DNA from: Bacteroidota bacterium
Lineage (GTDB): Bacteria; Bacteroidota; Bacteroidia; Chitinophagales; Chitinophagaceae
Length of the DNA: 64,000 bases
Reading direction: 5' to 3'
Assembly (NCBI GenBank): GCA_005798905.1
Contig: SYIK01000011.1
Span: 62,001 to 126,000 of the forward strand
Within the stretch, counting starts at the first letter, position 1, and each line of letters starts with the position of its first letter. Shown piece after piece: positions 52,928-62,400 of the stretch. The notes beneath the pieces are model-generated. The model saw nothing but the letters and a program-made list of their open reading frames with translations, searched no databases and had not been told where the DNA came from. The position numbers and the translations under genes are program-made.

Positions 52928-55900
52928 TTAATGACTTTTTACAACCAACTGTCCAGCTGCAAGTCTATCTCCTCCTGGATCGCGGAATTCGATAACATAA
53001 ACTCCGGCTGCAAGTCGGCTATTGCTGAAGTCGAATCGAGTGTAAGGTGCAGTTGTTACTGCATGCCTTTCTTCAATTTTTCTTCCTTTCATATCAGTCA
53101 ATGTAATTGTAATTGGTGAGCCAACTTGTGGCATATAATAAGTCACATAATATGCTCCACTTGTCGGATTTGGATAAATAAACAAATTAGAAGATGCAAG
53201 TGCGGTGAATTCAACTTCACTTGTTGTATTTACACAACCATTTACATCTGTAACTCTTACTTTGTATTTACCTAAATGATAAGCATCTACTGCATAACTT
53301 GGAGTTGCAATGTTGGCTTGGGCAATACCGTTTAATGACCAAACGTAACTTGCTGCAGCTGGTGTAGAATTTACAGTTACAGTTGTTACTAATCCTGGTC
53401 TTAATTGAGTTTGACCTACAGGATTTAAACTAAAGCTAACTGTTGGTAAAGGATTTACAACCAAAGTAGCAGCATTAGAATTTGAAACACCACATCCTAC
53501 ACTTGATATTGCACAACGATACTTGTAATTGTTCATTGCAGTTTGAACATTCGATGCTGTATAAGTAGCTGTATTAGCTCCTGTAATATTTGTCCAAACA
53601 GTACCGCCATCAGTACTTACTTGCCATTGGTAAGTTTGAATTGTACCTGTTGCAGCAACTGTAAATGTTGCATTATCGCCATTACAAGTTGTTTTATTTA
53701 CAGGTTGGGTTGTAAACACTACCGGAAGATTTACCGTAACTGTTATTGTTGTTGGCGCAGATGTACAAACTGTTGGAGTAGATGGTACCGTAAATGTAAT
53801 TGACCAACTTGTTATTGAACCGGCATCTCCGCCAACATCATCTATAACATATAAATTCCAAGTTCCGTTGTTAGCAGCATTAAACATCGAAAGGGTTGGC
53901 GTAGCCATAGTAATACTACCTGGACCCGGTGCAGGGAAATTATCTGTTGCGCCGGAATTTGTTGGTTTATATGTTCCGGAAGGGTTGGAACTTGTTGCTA
54001 AACTACTTGCCGCAGCATCGTCCAATGTATAAGTTCTACCTGAAAATCCACTTCCACCACCAATATCAGATAATACAGTCACATTGGTTCCAGATGGAGA
54101 TTGTAATAATATGTCAATATCTGAAGGCCAAGTATGCGAAACACCATTTAATGTGATTGATTTAATTACAGCATTAGCCGGTAAGCCGGTTACTGCAATT
54201 GGTGCAGGATACGGACTTGCAACTCCACTGCCTGGAATTGTAATAGCTGCTCCGGAATAGTTAAATGTATAATTAGCAGTAGCCGGGCCAGGGCCTGAAT
54301 TACTTGCTGTAGCTGAGTAAGTAGTTGTAACAGTTGGCGATGCATAAATTTGTGTTACTGCATTTCCAGTATAAGCAGAAGTCATAGCTGCATCATTAAA
54401 TAAACCTATTGTTGGTGTAAAACTAACCGTTGACGCTCCTGTACTAAATGTAATGTTCCAACCGCTTACAGTTCCAAAGTCTCCTCCAAACTGATCTATT
54501 CCATATAATCTCCAAGCTCCATTTTGGTTACCCGCGCCAAACATAGCAAGCATAGGTGTAGCTTGTGTAATACTACCAGGACCCGGTGCAGGGAAATTAT
54601 CCGTAGCACCATTATTACTTGGTTTATAAGTTCCAGCAGGGTTGCTTCCCGTTGTCATAAGTGTAGCAGCAGCATCATCAAATGTATAAGTTCTGCCTGG
54701 TGAAGTATTTGTTGAACCGCCAACATCTGACATCAATATAACTGCAACTCCAGTTGGTGAAACAAGTACAAAATCCACATCGGAATGCCATGAATGGGAG
54801 AAATTATTTAATGTAACAGATTTTACGGTAACTCCAGAAACTGGCAATCCACTTGCAGTAATTGTAGATGGGTATGGTGATGTAGGTCCACTATCAGGAA
54901 TTACAATTGTTCCCGTGTTAGCAAAAGACTGTGAACCTGCAACTCCAATTAATTGTGCAGTTCCTAAACAAATAGTTGCAGCAGATGGTGAAAGTGATGG
55001 GATGCTTGGTTTACCTACAACTCCTACCGATGCTGTATTAGAGCAAGTAGTTGCCGTGTTGGTTCCTGTAACTGTATAAACAGTATTTGCGGTTGTAGTT
55101 GCAGTTACGGTTGCTCCTGTTGTAGCACTTAAACCACCAGCAGGTGACCATGAATAAGTATCAGTACCAGCAGCTGTAAGCATTACCGGAGAACATTGTG
55201 CGTCCGGACTTACTGTAACTACTGGTAAAGCATTTACTGCAAAAACCACTTCGTTGGAATTAGCTGCAGGTGAACAAGTACCCGTTGCAACAGCTCTATA
55301 TTTATATCCATTCATTGAAAACGCTACTGGGCTAATCGTTAAAGTAGCTGTTGTAGCATCTGAATAAGGAGCAACATTTGTAATATTTACAAACCCTGTT
55401 CCATTATCTACTTGCCACTGATAAGTAACAGCAGTTCCTGTTGCAACAACTGTAAATGTTTTAGTTGTTCCCACGCAACCATTTACTCCTGAAGGATGAG
55501 TTGTAAATGACGGTGCTTGATTTACTGTAACTGTTGCTGTTGATGCCGGAGAATTACAAACCCCGTTCGACAATACAGCAGAATAAGTTGTAGTAGCAGC
55601 GGGGGAAGCATATACGAATGGTACTGCTGCTCCTGAAGTATAAGCAGTTGTCAAACCAGCATCAGTAAATAATCCGGAAATTGGCGTCCAAATACCTGGA
55701 ACAGTTGCCCCATAAGTTATATCAATAGACCATGAAGTAAGTGTTCCTTCATCCCCACCCCAAGGATCAACCATAGCAAGTTTCCAATCACCATTTGGTA
55801 TTGAAAATAAATCTGAAAAATTGATAACATTTGATCGAAAAGCAGTAGGCCCTACATTCAAAACACCATCCGCTTTAAATGTTCCAGTAAACGGAGCAGT

Positions 55901-57595
55901 TCCTGTTCCTAAAGATGTAGTAGATGCCGAACTGATAATTGTATTTACAAAATTATCGCCACTTCCTCCTCTTGATCTTACCAAGTTTAATATTTTCCCA
56001 TTTGGAGCAACAAGGTTGATAGTTAAATCACTATCCCAAGTATGAGCAATATTAAATTTTACACTTACTGTAGAAACAGTTGCTCCTGTAGGGATACCTG
56101 AAACAGGAATTGTATGCGTAACACCGGCAGCCGTTGCATCTGGTATTACTACCGCAATTGTACCGGAAGATGTTGTACTTGTTGTTGGAGCAGAAACTGT
56201 AGTAATAGATAATTGTTGCGACCCACCTGGGCAAATTGCGGCAGTTGAAGGAGCAACACCCGGCGCAGCCAAAGCCGCAGGAACTGTTAACGTTGCTTCA
56301 TTTGAAATTTCAGGTAAGCCAGTAGCAGTAACTACACAACGATATTTATATCCATTCATAGATACAGTTACACCAGTTAGTGATAATGTACCAGTTGTAG
56401 CTCCTGAATAAACACCACCGTTTGCAAGGTAAGCCCAACCACTACCGCGATTTTCTTGCCAATTGAAATTTACACCTACAGGTGTAGCGGTAACTGAAAA
56501 AGATGTGTTTGTAGTAGGACAAGCAGTTGCATTTGTTGGTTGAGATGTAATAACAATGGCCCCAGTTGGTGGTGCACCAACGCAAGTCAAACCATCAACT
56601 GTTACTGTATAGTTAGTTGTAGTTGTTCCAGCAGCTGGATTATACACAACAATAACAACAGTTGCACCTGCAGCAAGTGTAAAAGAATAGGTTCTTGGTG
56701 CTCCAATAGAACTTGAACCACAGTCTGCCAAATAATTCTGGCATTGGTTTGCAGGATTAAAACTACCTAAATAAGAAACTGCGTGCATTTGAGTTCCTCC
56801 GCCCGTTACAGCAATGGTTGTAGTAACACATTGGCTGCTACCAGTGGTATTGGTAATAGTGATAGGATCGTAATTGAATGGTGATGTGCCAAAAGGTGTA
56901 CCGGTAGGACAAGTTTTAGGTGCCGCACAAGTAGATGCAATACCATCTCTAAAAATTCTACCTGTAATTTGAGGATCACCAGCTTGTACGGTACCTGTAT
57001 AAGTACAAAGTGCAGCCGTACTTAGATTAATTCCGCCGTCTCCACCTCTTGCATTAAGTTGATAAAGAATTTCCGACTTTAATTCAGGAATAGAAAAGCC
57101 TTGTTTTTGTTTGAATGTTTCAACAGCAAGTTGTGCTTGCCTTTCTGCTTCTTGTCTGTTTTTTGCACTTGCATCGGAACCTCCAATTACACTTTGTTCC
57201 AATATTTTAGTTTGACCATCAAAAATTTGATAATCAAAACCGCCTTTTGCATTTGAAAAAATTTCGTAAGAAACACCATGTTTCTCCAATTTTTTTCCAA
57301 CTGCTTTTTGTTCAGCAGCTAATTTATTTTCTTGAATAACGGCTTTGCTATTTTCTCCACCATTTTGTTCAATCCATTCGGCTTTTGCCTTTGCAGACAT
57401 CGACTCCGTCTTTCTTTGCTCTTGTGCAAAAGAAAATTGAACCGTAAGAATTGTTAATAGCAATGGGAATAAAAAGCTCATTGTGGCTTTCTTCACATTT
57501 ATGAAATTACTTCTGAAAAAACCAGTATTAGTAATTGAGTAAAAAACTGACATAAGCAGCTTGTGTTTAGGGTTTAAAAAAATTGTTGTAAACAT
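52928..57595 (-). CDS. Large T9SS-exported protein with Ig-like and proprotein-convertase P-type domains
   Basis: Up to 1555 residues. The likely signal peptide is KKATMSFLFPLLLTILTVQFSFAQ, so the true start may be the GTG at 57496 (or ATGs at 57553 or 57481) rather than the ATG at 57595. After a charged N-terminal region come Ig-like modules with the repeated pattern SMNGYKYR..V, three P-type beta domains (IPDATAAG..VSGIP, then two close copies with GPGSIT.ATP), and a C-terminal type A sorting domain (NLFIYPNPTSG ... AGVYVIEF, final GQLVVKSH). It should cross the outer membrane via T9SS and be anchored or released. No catalytic domain was recognised, so adhesion or matrix function is likely. 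Confidence 0.88.
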   Translation of the reverse strand: MFTTIFLNPKHKLLMSVFYSITNTGFFRSNFINVKKATMSFLFPLLLTILTVQFSFAQEQRKTESMSAKAKAEWIEQNGGENSKAVIQENKLAAEQKAVGKKLEKHGVSYEIFSNAKGGFDYQIFDGQTKILEQSVIGGSDASAKNRQEAERQAQLAVETFKQKQGFSIPELKSEILYQLNARGGDGGINLSTAALCTYTGTVQAGDPQITGRIFRDGIASTCAAPKTCPTGTPFGTSPFNYDPITITNTTGSSQCVTTTIAVTGGGTQMHAVSYLGSFNPANQCQNYLADCGSSSIGAPRTYSFTLAAGATVVIVVYNPAAGTTTTNYTVTVDGLTCVGAPPTGAIVITSQPTNATACPTTNTSFSVTATPVGVNFNWQENRGSGWAYLANGGVYSGATTGTLSLTGVTVSMNGYKYRCVVTATGLPEISNEATLTVPAALAAPGVAPSTAAICPGGSQQLSITTVSAPTTSTTSSGTIAVVIPDATAAGVTHTIPVSGIPTGATVSTVSVKFNIAHTWDSDLTINLVAPNGKILNLVRSRGGSGDNFVNTIISSASTTSLGTGTAPFTGTFKADGVLNVGPTAFRSNVINFSDLFSIPNGDWKLAMVDPWGGDEGTLTSWSIDITYGATVPGIWTPISGLFTDAGLTTAYTSGAAVPFVYASPAATTTYSAVLSNGVCNSPASTATVTVNQAPSFTTHPSGVNGCVGTTKTFTVVATGTAVTYQWQVDNGTGFVNITNVAPYSDATTATLTISPVAFSMNGYKYRAVATGTCSPAANSNEVVFAVNALPVVTVSPDAQCSPVMLTAAGTDTYSWSPAGGLSATTGATVTATTTANTVYTVTGTNTATTCSNTASVGVVGKPSIPSLSPSAATICLGTAQLIGVAGSQSFANTGTIVIPDSGPTSPYPSTITASGLPVSGVTVKSVTLNNFSHSWHSDVDFVLVSPTGVAVILMSDVGGSTNTSPGRTYTFDDAAATLMTTGSNPAGTYKPSNNGATDNFPAPGPGSITQATPMLAMFGAGNQNGAWRLYGIDQFGGDFGTVSGWNITFSTGASTVSFTPTIGLFNDAAMTSAYTGNAVTQIYASPTVTTTYSATASNSGPGPATANYTFNYSGAAITIPGSGVASPYPAPIAVTGLPANAVIKSITLNGVSHTWPSDIDILLQSPSGTNVTVLSDIGGGSGFSGRTYTLDDAAASSLATSSNPSGTYKPTNSGATDNFPAPGPGSITMATPTLSMFNAANNGTWNLYVIDDVGGDAGSITSWSITFTVPSTPTVCTSAPTTITVTVNLPVVFTTQPVNKTTCNGDNATFTVAATGTIQTYQWQVSTDGGTVWTNITGANTATYTASNVQTAMNNYKYRCAISSVGCGVSNSNAATLVVNPLPTVSFSLNPVGQTQLRPGLVTTVTVNSTPAAASYVWSLNGIAQANIATPSYAVDAYHLGKYKVRVTDVNGCVNTTSEVEFTALASSNLFIYPNPTSGAYYVTYYMPQVGSPITITLTDMKGRKIEERHAVTTAPYTRFDFSNSRLAAGVYVIEFRDPGGDRLAAGQLVVKSH
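53780..54900 (-). repeat. Two near-identical P-type domains in the T9SS protein gene
   Basis: A segment around 53910-53950 reappears around 54567-54607 with few changes, a period of 657 bases (219 codons). Both encode P-type domains that include GPGSIT.ATP and YGIDQFGGD/YVIDDVGGD. This marks an internal duplication; an earlier, more diverged P-type domain lies near 55700-56150. Confidence 0.75.
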
Positions 57596-57769
57596 TACAG
57601 CGACCTAAGATAATGTTTTTTTCATTATTTGTGCAATACGAGTAAAAAAAATATACTTTTTCTATTTACTTACTTATAAATACTTTCATAATTGTGGGTT
57701 AAAAAATTTGAAAATTTGTACTATTGTTTTTACTTTCATTTCATCTTTTAACCCATTACTAATTTGTTT

Positions 57770-58285
57770 ATGCCTGTAAACCCAGCAACCAGCAGCAGCT
57801 TTGATATAGTCAGCTCGCATCAATTTGCCGAAATAAGAAAGGATACTTCTTCCGGTCAGCAAAGTTTATTTTCGCTACAAACCTTTAACGAAGAAGATGT
57901 TATTACCTCTTTTGGAGCTGCGTTGGTTTCTGCAACTCCTTCGTATTTAACAGTACAAATCAACGAAAAGAAACATATTAACTTGTACCCATTTTTTTTA
58001 CAATACATCAATCATGGTTGTAATCCCAATTGTTTTTTCGACACAACACAATTAAAAGTAATTGCATTAAAAAATATTGCTATCGACGAAGAGTTTACAT
58101 TTTTTTACCCATCAACAGAATGGAAAATGGAAAGCCCGTTTACCTGTTATTGCAATCAACCAAACTGCTTGACAAGCATTCGAGGAGCTGCACATATTTC
58201 AGAGGAAATTCTTAGCAAATACAAACTGAGCGATTTTATTAGAAAAAAGTTACAAAAAAGGTTGGTTAAAAAAAAGAGTGTTTAA
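57770..58285 (+). CDS. SET-domain protein with post-SET cysteines
   Basis: A 171-residue protein with the core of a SET methyltransferase: NHGCNPNCFF at about 81-90 (the NHSCxPN motif, with Gly for Ser), KNIAIDEEFTFFYPSTEW (GEELTxxY-like motif), and the post-SET zinc pattern C126-x-C128-x4-C133. SET proteins methylate lysines using S-adenosylmethionine; bacterial targets are mostly unknown. The frame begins at a TTG at 57764, but the ATG at 57770 (MPVNPATSSS) is preferred. A near-consensus promoter variant TAATTTG at 57760-57766 ends 3 bases before it. It stands alone between two leftward genes. Confidence 0.85.
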   Translation: MPVNPATSSSFDIVSSHQFAEIRKDTSSGQQSLFSLQTFNEEDVITSFGAALVSATPSYLTVQINEKKHINLYPFFLQYINHGCNPNCFFDTTQLKVIALKNIAIDEEFTFFYPSTEWKMESPFTCYCNQPNCLTSIRGAAHISEEILSKYKLSDFIRKKLQKRLVKKKSV

Positions 58286-58288
58286 TTA

Positions 58289-61066
58289 TTATAGCACAAT
58301 ATTCACCATCTTGTTTTTTACATAAATAATTTTCTTTGGTTGTTTTCCTTCAATCCATTTTTTAACTAATTCATTATTCAGCACAATTTCTTCAACTTGT
58401 TGTTGCGTTGCATTTAAGTCAATGTTGATTTCTGTTCTTGTTTTTCCGTTGATTGCTACGGGATAAGTTTTGGATGTTTCGCTAATGTATTTTTCTTCCC
58501 AAGTTGGAAACGATGCATTTAATATGGAGTTTGTATTTCCCAATGCAAACCACAGTTCTTCCGAAATATGTGGCGCATACGGTGCAAGTAGAATTAATAG
58601 TTTTTCTAAAATTTCTTGTTTGTTGCATTTCAAATCAGTCAACTCATTTACACAAATCATAAACGCACTAACTCCGGTATTGAAACTAAAGCGTTCGGTA
58701 TCTTCTTCAATTTTCTTAATTGTTTTGTGTAACACTTTCCATTCGGCATCGGTTGGTTTTTCTGTTGTCCACTGCTTTCCTTTTTGGTTGTCGAAAAATA
58801 AACGCCAAAGTTTTTTTAAAAAGCGATGCACTCCTTCAATTCCTTTTGTGTCCCATGGTTTATCTTGTTCCAACGGGCCTAAAAACATTTCGTACATCCG
58901 AAAAGTATCAGCGCCATATTTGTCAACTACGTCATCGGGATTCACCACATTGAAATAGCGCTTACTCATTTTTTCCAATCGTGCTCCGCAAAAATATTTT
59001 TCTGATTCAAGAATAAATGTTGCATTCGCAAATTCTGGTTTCCATTTTTTAAATGATTCAAAATTTAATTCCATTCCATCAACCAAACTTACATCCACAT
59101 GTAATTCATCCGTTTTATAATTATCTTTCAAACCTGCCGAAACAAATTGATTGGTTCCGTGAATTCGATAGGCAATTCTGGAATCGCCACCGATTTTTCC
59201 TTGATTGATTAATTTTTTAAATGGTTCGTCGAAACTAATAAAACCAAGGTCGAACAAGCATTTCGTCCACATCCGGCTGTATAATAAATGGCCAACTGCA
59301 TGTTCGGTTCCACCAATGTATAAATCTACCTGTTCCCAATAATCAGCAATTTTTCGATTGCAAAATTCAGTTTCATTTTTCGGATCCATGTAACGCAAAA
59401 AATACCAAGACGATCCTGCATATCCCGGCATCGTATTTACTTCTCGTATTCCCGAATCAATATTTTTCCAAGCGATGAGATTAGACAAAGGTCCTTCGCC
59501 ATCTTCTCCCGGTTTTATTTCTTGAAGTGATGGAAGTAGCACTGGAAGCTGGTTTTCATTTAGTGCAATGGCAGTTCCATCTTTCCAAACAATTGGAAAA
59601 GGTTCGCCCCAATAACGCTGCCGACTGAAAACAGCATCGTGAATTTTATAATTTACTTTATGTCTTCCAATTTCTTTTTCTTCGAACTTATTAATGGCAA
59701 CTTGTATTGCTTGTTTCGGAAACATCCCATTTAAAAAGTCAGAATTTTCGAGTGCAATAGCGTTGGAAACAATTGCTTCTTCTTGTATAAAATGCGTTCC
59801 GAAAATATTTGTGATTGGAATGGAGAAATGTTTAGCAAATAAAAAATCGCGTTGATCGCCACTTGGAACCGCCATGATTGCACCCGTTCCGTAACCAATC
59901 AAAACATATTCGCTAATCCACACCGGAATTTTTTTACAATTGAACGGATGAATTGCAAATGCACCGGACGATATGCCGCTAATTTTTTTCTCCGCCATTC
60001 TCTCTCTCTCACTTTTCTTTTTTACAGTGTTGCAATATTTTTCTACTTCCTGTTTTTGTTCTTCAGTTACAATTTTGTTTACTAATTCATGCTCTGGAGC
60101 AATCACCATAAAATCAACACCAAAGATTGTATCCGGTCGAGTTGTGTAAACAACTAACTTATTATTTTGAAAATTTTTATTTGAAGTTTGTAATTGAAAT
60201 TTAATTTCTGCACCACTACTTTTTCCAACCCAATTGCGTTGCATTTCTTTCATGCTTTCGCTAAAATCTACTTTATCCAACCCATCAAGTAAGCGATCGG
60301 CAAATTCTGTTATGCGCAAATACCATTGACGCAATTTTCTTTTTACAACCGGATGACCACCGCGTTCGCTAACGCCATTTATTATTTCATCATTTGCTAA
60401 AACGGTTCCCAATACTTCGCACCAATTCACTTCTCCAAATCCGCAATACGCCAAACGATACTGCATCAAAATTTCCATTTTCTTTTTTTCGTCAAACGCA
60501 TTCCATTCTTCTTTTGAAAAAGGAATAACGGTTGACGAACAATGCACTTCGTTATTATTAACACCTTGCGTTTCAAAAATATTTATCAATGTTGCAATCG
60601 GTTCAGCTTTATTTTTTTTTCGGTTGTACCAAGCATCAAACAATTGCAAAAAAATCCATTGTGTCCATTTATAATAATTGGGATCGCAAGTACGAACTTC
60701 TCTTTCCCAATCGTAACAAAAACCAATATTGTCTAATTGTTTTCTGAAATTGTCGATATTATCATTGGTGGAAACTTCTGGATGAATGCCGTGATCAATG
60801 GCGTATTGTTCTGCCGGCAAACCAAATGCATCATAACCCATCGGGTGTAACACATTGAACCCTTTTAATCGTTTGTATCTACTATAAATATCGCTGGAAA
60901 TATAACCGAGCGGATGGCCTACATGCAAACCAGCACCACTTGGATAAGGAAACATATCCAAGACATAAAACTTTGGAAGTGAAAAATTGGTTGCAACTTT
61001 ATACTGCAAATTTTTCTTCCATTCGCTTTGCCACTTTTTTTCAATATTTCTAAAATTGTACTCCAT
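58289..61066 (-). CDS. leuS: Leucyl-tRNA synthetase
   Basis: A 925-residue class I synthetase, full length. The HIGH motif is HVGH in PSGAGLHVGHPLGY, there is a CP1 editing domain with TTRPDTIFGVDFMV and YGTGAIMAVP, and the second class I motif reads KMSKR instead of KMSKS. Insertions near residues 165-235 are usual in Bacteroidota LeuRS. It charges tRNA-Leu and edits mischarged tRNA. A -7 box at 61138-61145 would give a leader of about 70 bases, long for this genome; the leader holds a small hairpin (CTATTTCGATAG) but no recognised T-box. Confidence 0.97.
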   Translation of the reverse strand: MEYNFRNIEKKWQSEWKKNLQYKVATNFSLPKFYVLDMFPYPSGAGLHVGHPLGYISSDIYSRYKRLKGFNVLHPMGYDAFGLPAEQYAIDHGIHPEVSTNDNIDNFRKQLDNIGFCYDWEREVRTCDPNYYKWTQWIFLQLFDAWYNRKKNKAEPIATLINIFETQGVNNNEVHCSSTVIPFSKEEWNAFDEKKKMEILMQYRLAYCGFGEVNWCEVLGTVLANDEIINGVSERGGHPVVKRKLRQWYLRITEFADRLLDGLDKVDFSESMKEMQRNWVGKSSGAEIKFQLQTSNKNFQNNKLVVYTTRPDTIFGVDFMVIAPEHELVNKIVTEEQKQEVEKYCNTVKKKSERERMAEKKISGISSGAFAIHPFNCKKIPVWISEYVLIGYGTGAIMAVPSGDQRDFLFAKHFSIPITNIFGTHFIQEEAIVSNAIALENSDFLNGMFPKQAIQVAINKFEEKEIGRHKVNYKIHDAVFSRQRYWGEPFPIVWKDGTAIALNENQLPVLLPSLQEIKPGEDGEGPLSNLIAWKNIDSGIREVNTMPGYAGSSWYFLRYMDPKNETEFCNRKIADYWEQVDLYIGGTEHAVGHLLYSRMWTKCLFDLGFISFDEPFKKLINQGKIGGDSRIAYRIHGTNQFVSAGLKDNYKTDELHVDVSLVDGMELNFESFKKWKPEFANATFILESEKYFCGARLEKMSKRYFNVVNPDDVVDKYGADTFRMYEMFLGPLEQDKPWDTKGIEGVHRFLKKLWRLFFDNQKGKQWTTEKPTDAEWKVLHKTIKKIEEDTERFSFNTGVSAFMICVNELTDLKCNKQEILEKLLILLAPYAPHISEELWFALGNTNSILNASFPTWEEKYISETSKTYPVAINGKTRTEINIDLNATQQQVEEIVLNNELVKKWIEGKQPKKIIYVKNKMVNIVL

Positions 61067-61137
61067 AATTTTTTTCTATCTATCGAAATAGAAGATAAAT
61101 TCAGTGTTTGAAATTTTTTATCTTTATTTGATAGCGA

Positions 61138-61145
61138 CAAATTTA
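61138..61145 (-). promoter_or_regulatory. -7 promoter box for leuS
   Basis: Minus-strand TAAATTTG fits TAnnTTTG and lies 71 bases before the leuS ATG. It faces away from ftsX. Confidence 0.4.
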
Positions 61146-61203
61146 CGAATTGACATTTTATATTCGTTATTTTGCTTGTTGTATCTCCTTAAAAAAACAG
61201 AAA

Positions 61204-62076
61204 ATGATTCGAGCAGGAAAATCATCGATTAAGCGCGGCAAACCATCTTACTTTATGTCCATTCTTGGCGTAACAATTGTGCTGTGCTTGTTTGGCATTA
61301 TTGGTATTTTAATGCTTAATTCGCGCAAACTAATTACCAATCTAAAAGAAAGTGTAGAAGTACATGTTTTTCTAAAACAAAATATAAAAGATACCGCACG
61401 TAAACAATTACAAGCTTTTCTTGCAGCAAAACCTTATGTAAATAAAATTTCTTACACCGATAAAGAAACCGCTAAAAAAGAATGGGTAAAAACCGGTGGC
61501 GAAGATTTTACTGAATTTATCAACAATAGTTTGTTGCCGCCAAGTATTGATTTTACATTAAAAGCTGATTATTTAGATTCTACAAAATTGACAGCCATCA
61601 AAGAAGAGATTGTTCAATTTCCAATTGTAGATGAAGTAAAATATCCAACAGCTGTAGTAGGAAAAATGGTTTCCAATTTAAAAACAGCTAGTTTGATTTT
61701 ATTAGTTGTTGCTTCACTAATTTCCATATTAGTAACTATTTTAATTGATAACACCATTCGTCTCGCGATGTTTAGCAATCGCTTTTTAATTAAAACCATG
61801 CAAATGGTAGGTGCCACCCGTTGGCACATTGCTCAACCCTTAAATCGTAAAGCAATCATAAACGGTGCTACAAGTGGCATACTTGCATTTGGGATTATTT
61901 ATTTTTTATTACTGTTTGCAGTCACTTTTTTTGAAGGGTTCAAAAAACTGCATGATACGAAATCGTTGTTGTTGCTTGGATTAGTGTTAATTTTTTTAGG
62001 AATTGGAATTACGCTTTTTAGCACTTATCGCAGTGTGTTGAAATACTTGCGTATGAAATTGGATGAATTATACTAA
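61204..62076 (+). CDS. ftsX: Cell division protein FtsX
   Basis: A 290-residue permease-like protein. One helix near 18-38 (SILGVTIVLCLFGIIGILML), a periplasmic domain with VEVHVFLKQNIKD and DKETAKKEWVKTGGEDF, then three helices with MQMVGATRWHIAQPLNRKAI, the FtsX signature. It works with FtsE to control wall hydrolases at division; ftsE is not adjacent. The frame reaches up to a TTG at 61150, but the ATG at 61204 gives the usual FtsX start. DUF3098, uppP and an MFS gene follow in order. Confidence 0.92.
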   Translation: MIRAGKSSIKRGKPSYFMSILGVTIVLCLFGIIGILMLNSRKLITNLKESVEVHVFLKQNIKDTARKQLQAFLAAKPYVNKISYTDKETAKKEWVKTGGEDFTEFINNSLLPPSIDFTLKADYLDSTKLTAIKEEIVQFPIVDEVKYPTAVVGKMVSNLKTASLILLVVASLISILVTILIDNTIRLAMFSNRFLIKTMQMVGATRWHIAQPLNRKAIINGATSGILAFGIIYFLLLFAVTFFEGFKKLHDTKSLLLLGLVLIFLGIGITLFSTYRSVLKYLRMKLDELY

Positions 62077-62115
62077 ATAATGCTTTTAATTATATTGCAC
62101 TTCTAATTTTTATTT

Positions 62116-62364
62116 ATGAGCGACAAAAAACAAACTACAACTACTTCTAATTTTTTTGAAAAACAAAACCTAAAATTGATGGCAATCGGTGCTGTAACCA
62201 TTGCAATAGGGATGTTTTTGATGAGTGGCGGCAAAAGCACCGACCCTGCAGTTTTCAATGAAAAAGAAGTTTACAGTTTTACACGAATTACGGTAGCTCC
62301 AATATTAATTATTATTGGGTTGGTTATTGAAGTTGTTGCTATTTTCAAAAAAACAAAATCCTGA
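62116..62364 (+). CDS. DUF3098 small membrane protein
   Basis: An 82-residue protein with two membrane helices (LMAIGAVTIAIGMFLMSGG and ITVAPILIIIGLVIEVVAIF) and a charged N-terminus. It matches the DUF3098 pattern found next to ftsX and uppP in Bacteroidota. The function is unknown; position between two envelope genes, 39 bases after ftsX and 36 before uppP, suggests a role in division or lipid-carrier recycling, as inference. Confidence 0.85.
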   Translation: MSDKKQTTTTSNFFEKQNLKLMAIGAVTIAIGMFLMSGGKSTDPAVFNEKEVYSFTRITVAPILIIIGLVIEVVAIFKKTKS

Positions 62365-62400
62365 TTGCAAATTTTCCGTTGCAATTTTTCTTAACTGCAC

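Noticed and set aside
61067-61137. A T-box or leader-peptide attenuator upstream of leuS
   Set aside because: I found no T-box consensus, no leucine-rich short peptide and no terminator hairpin with a T-run in the leader.
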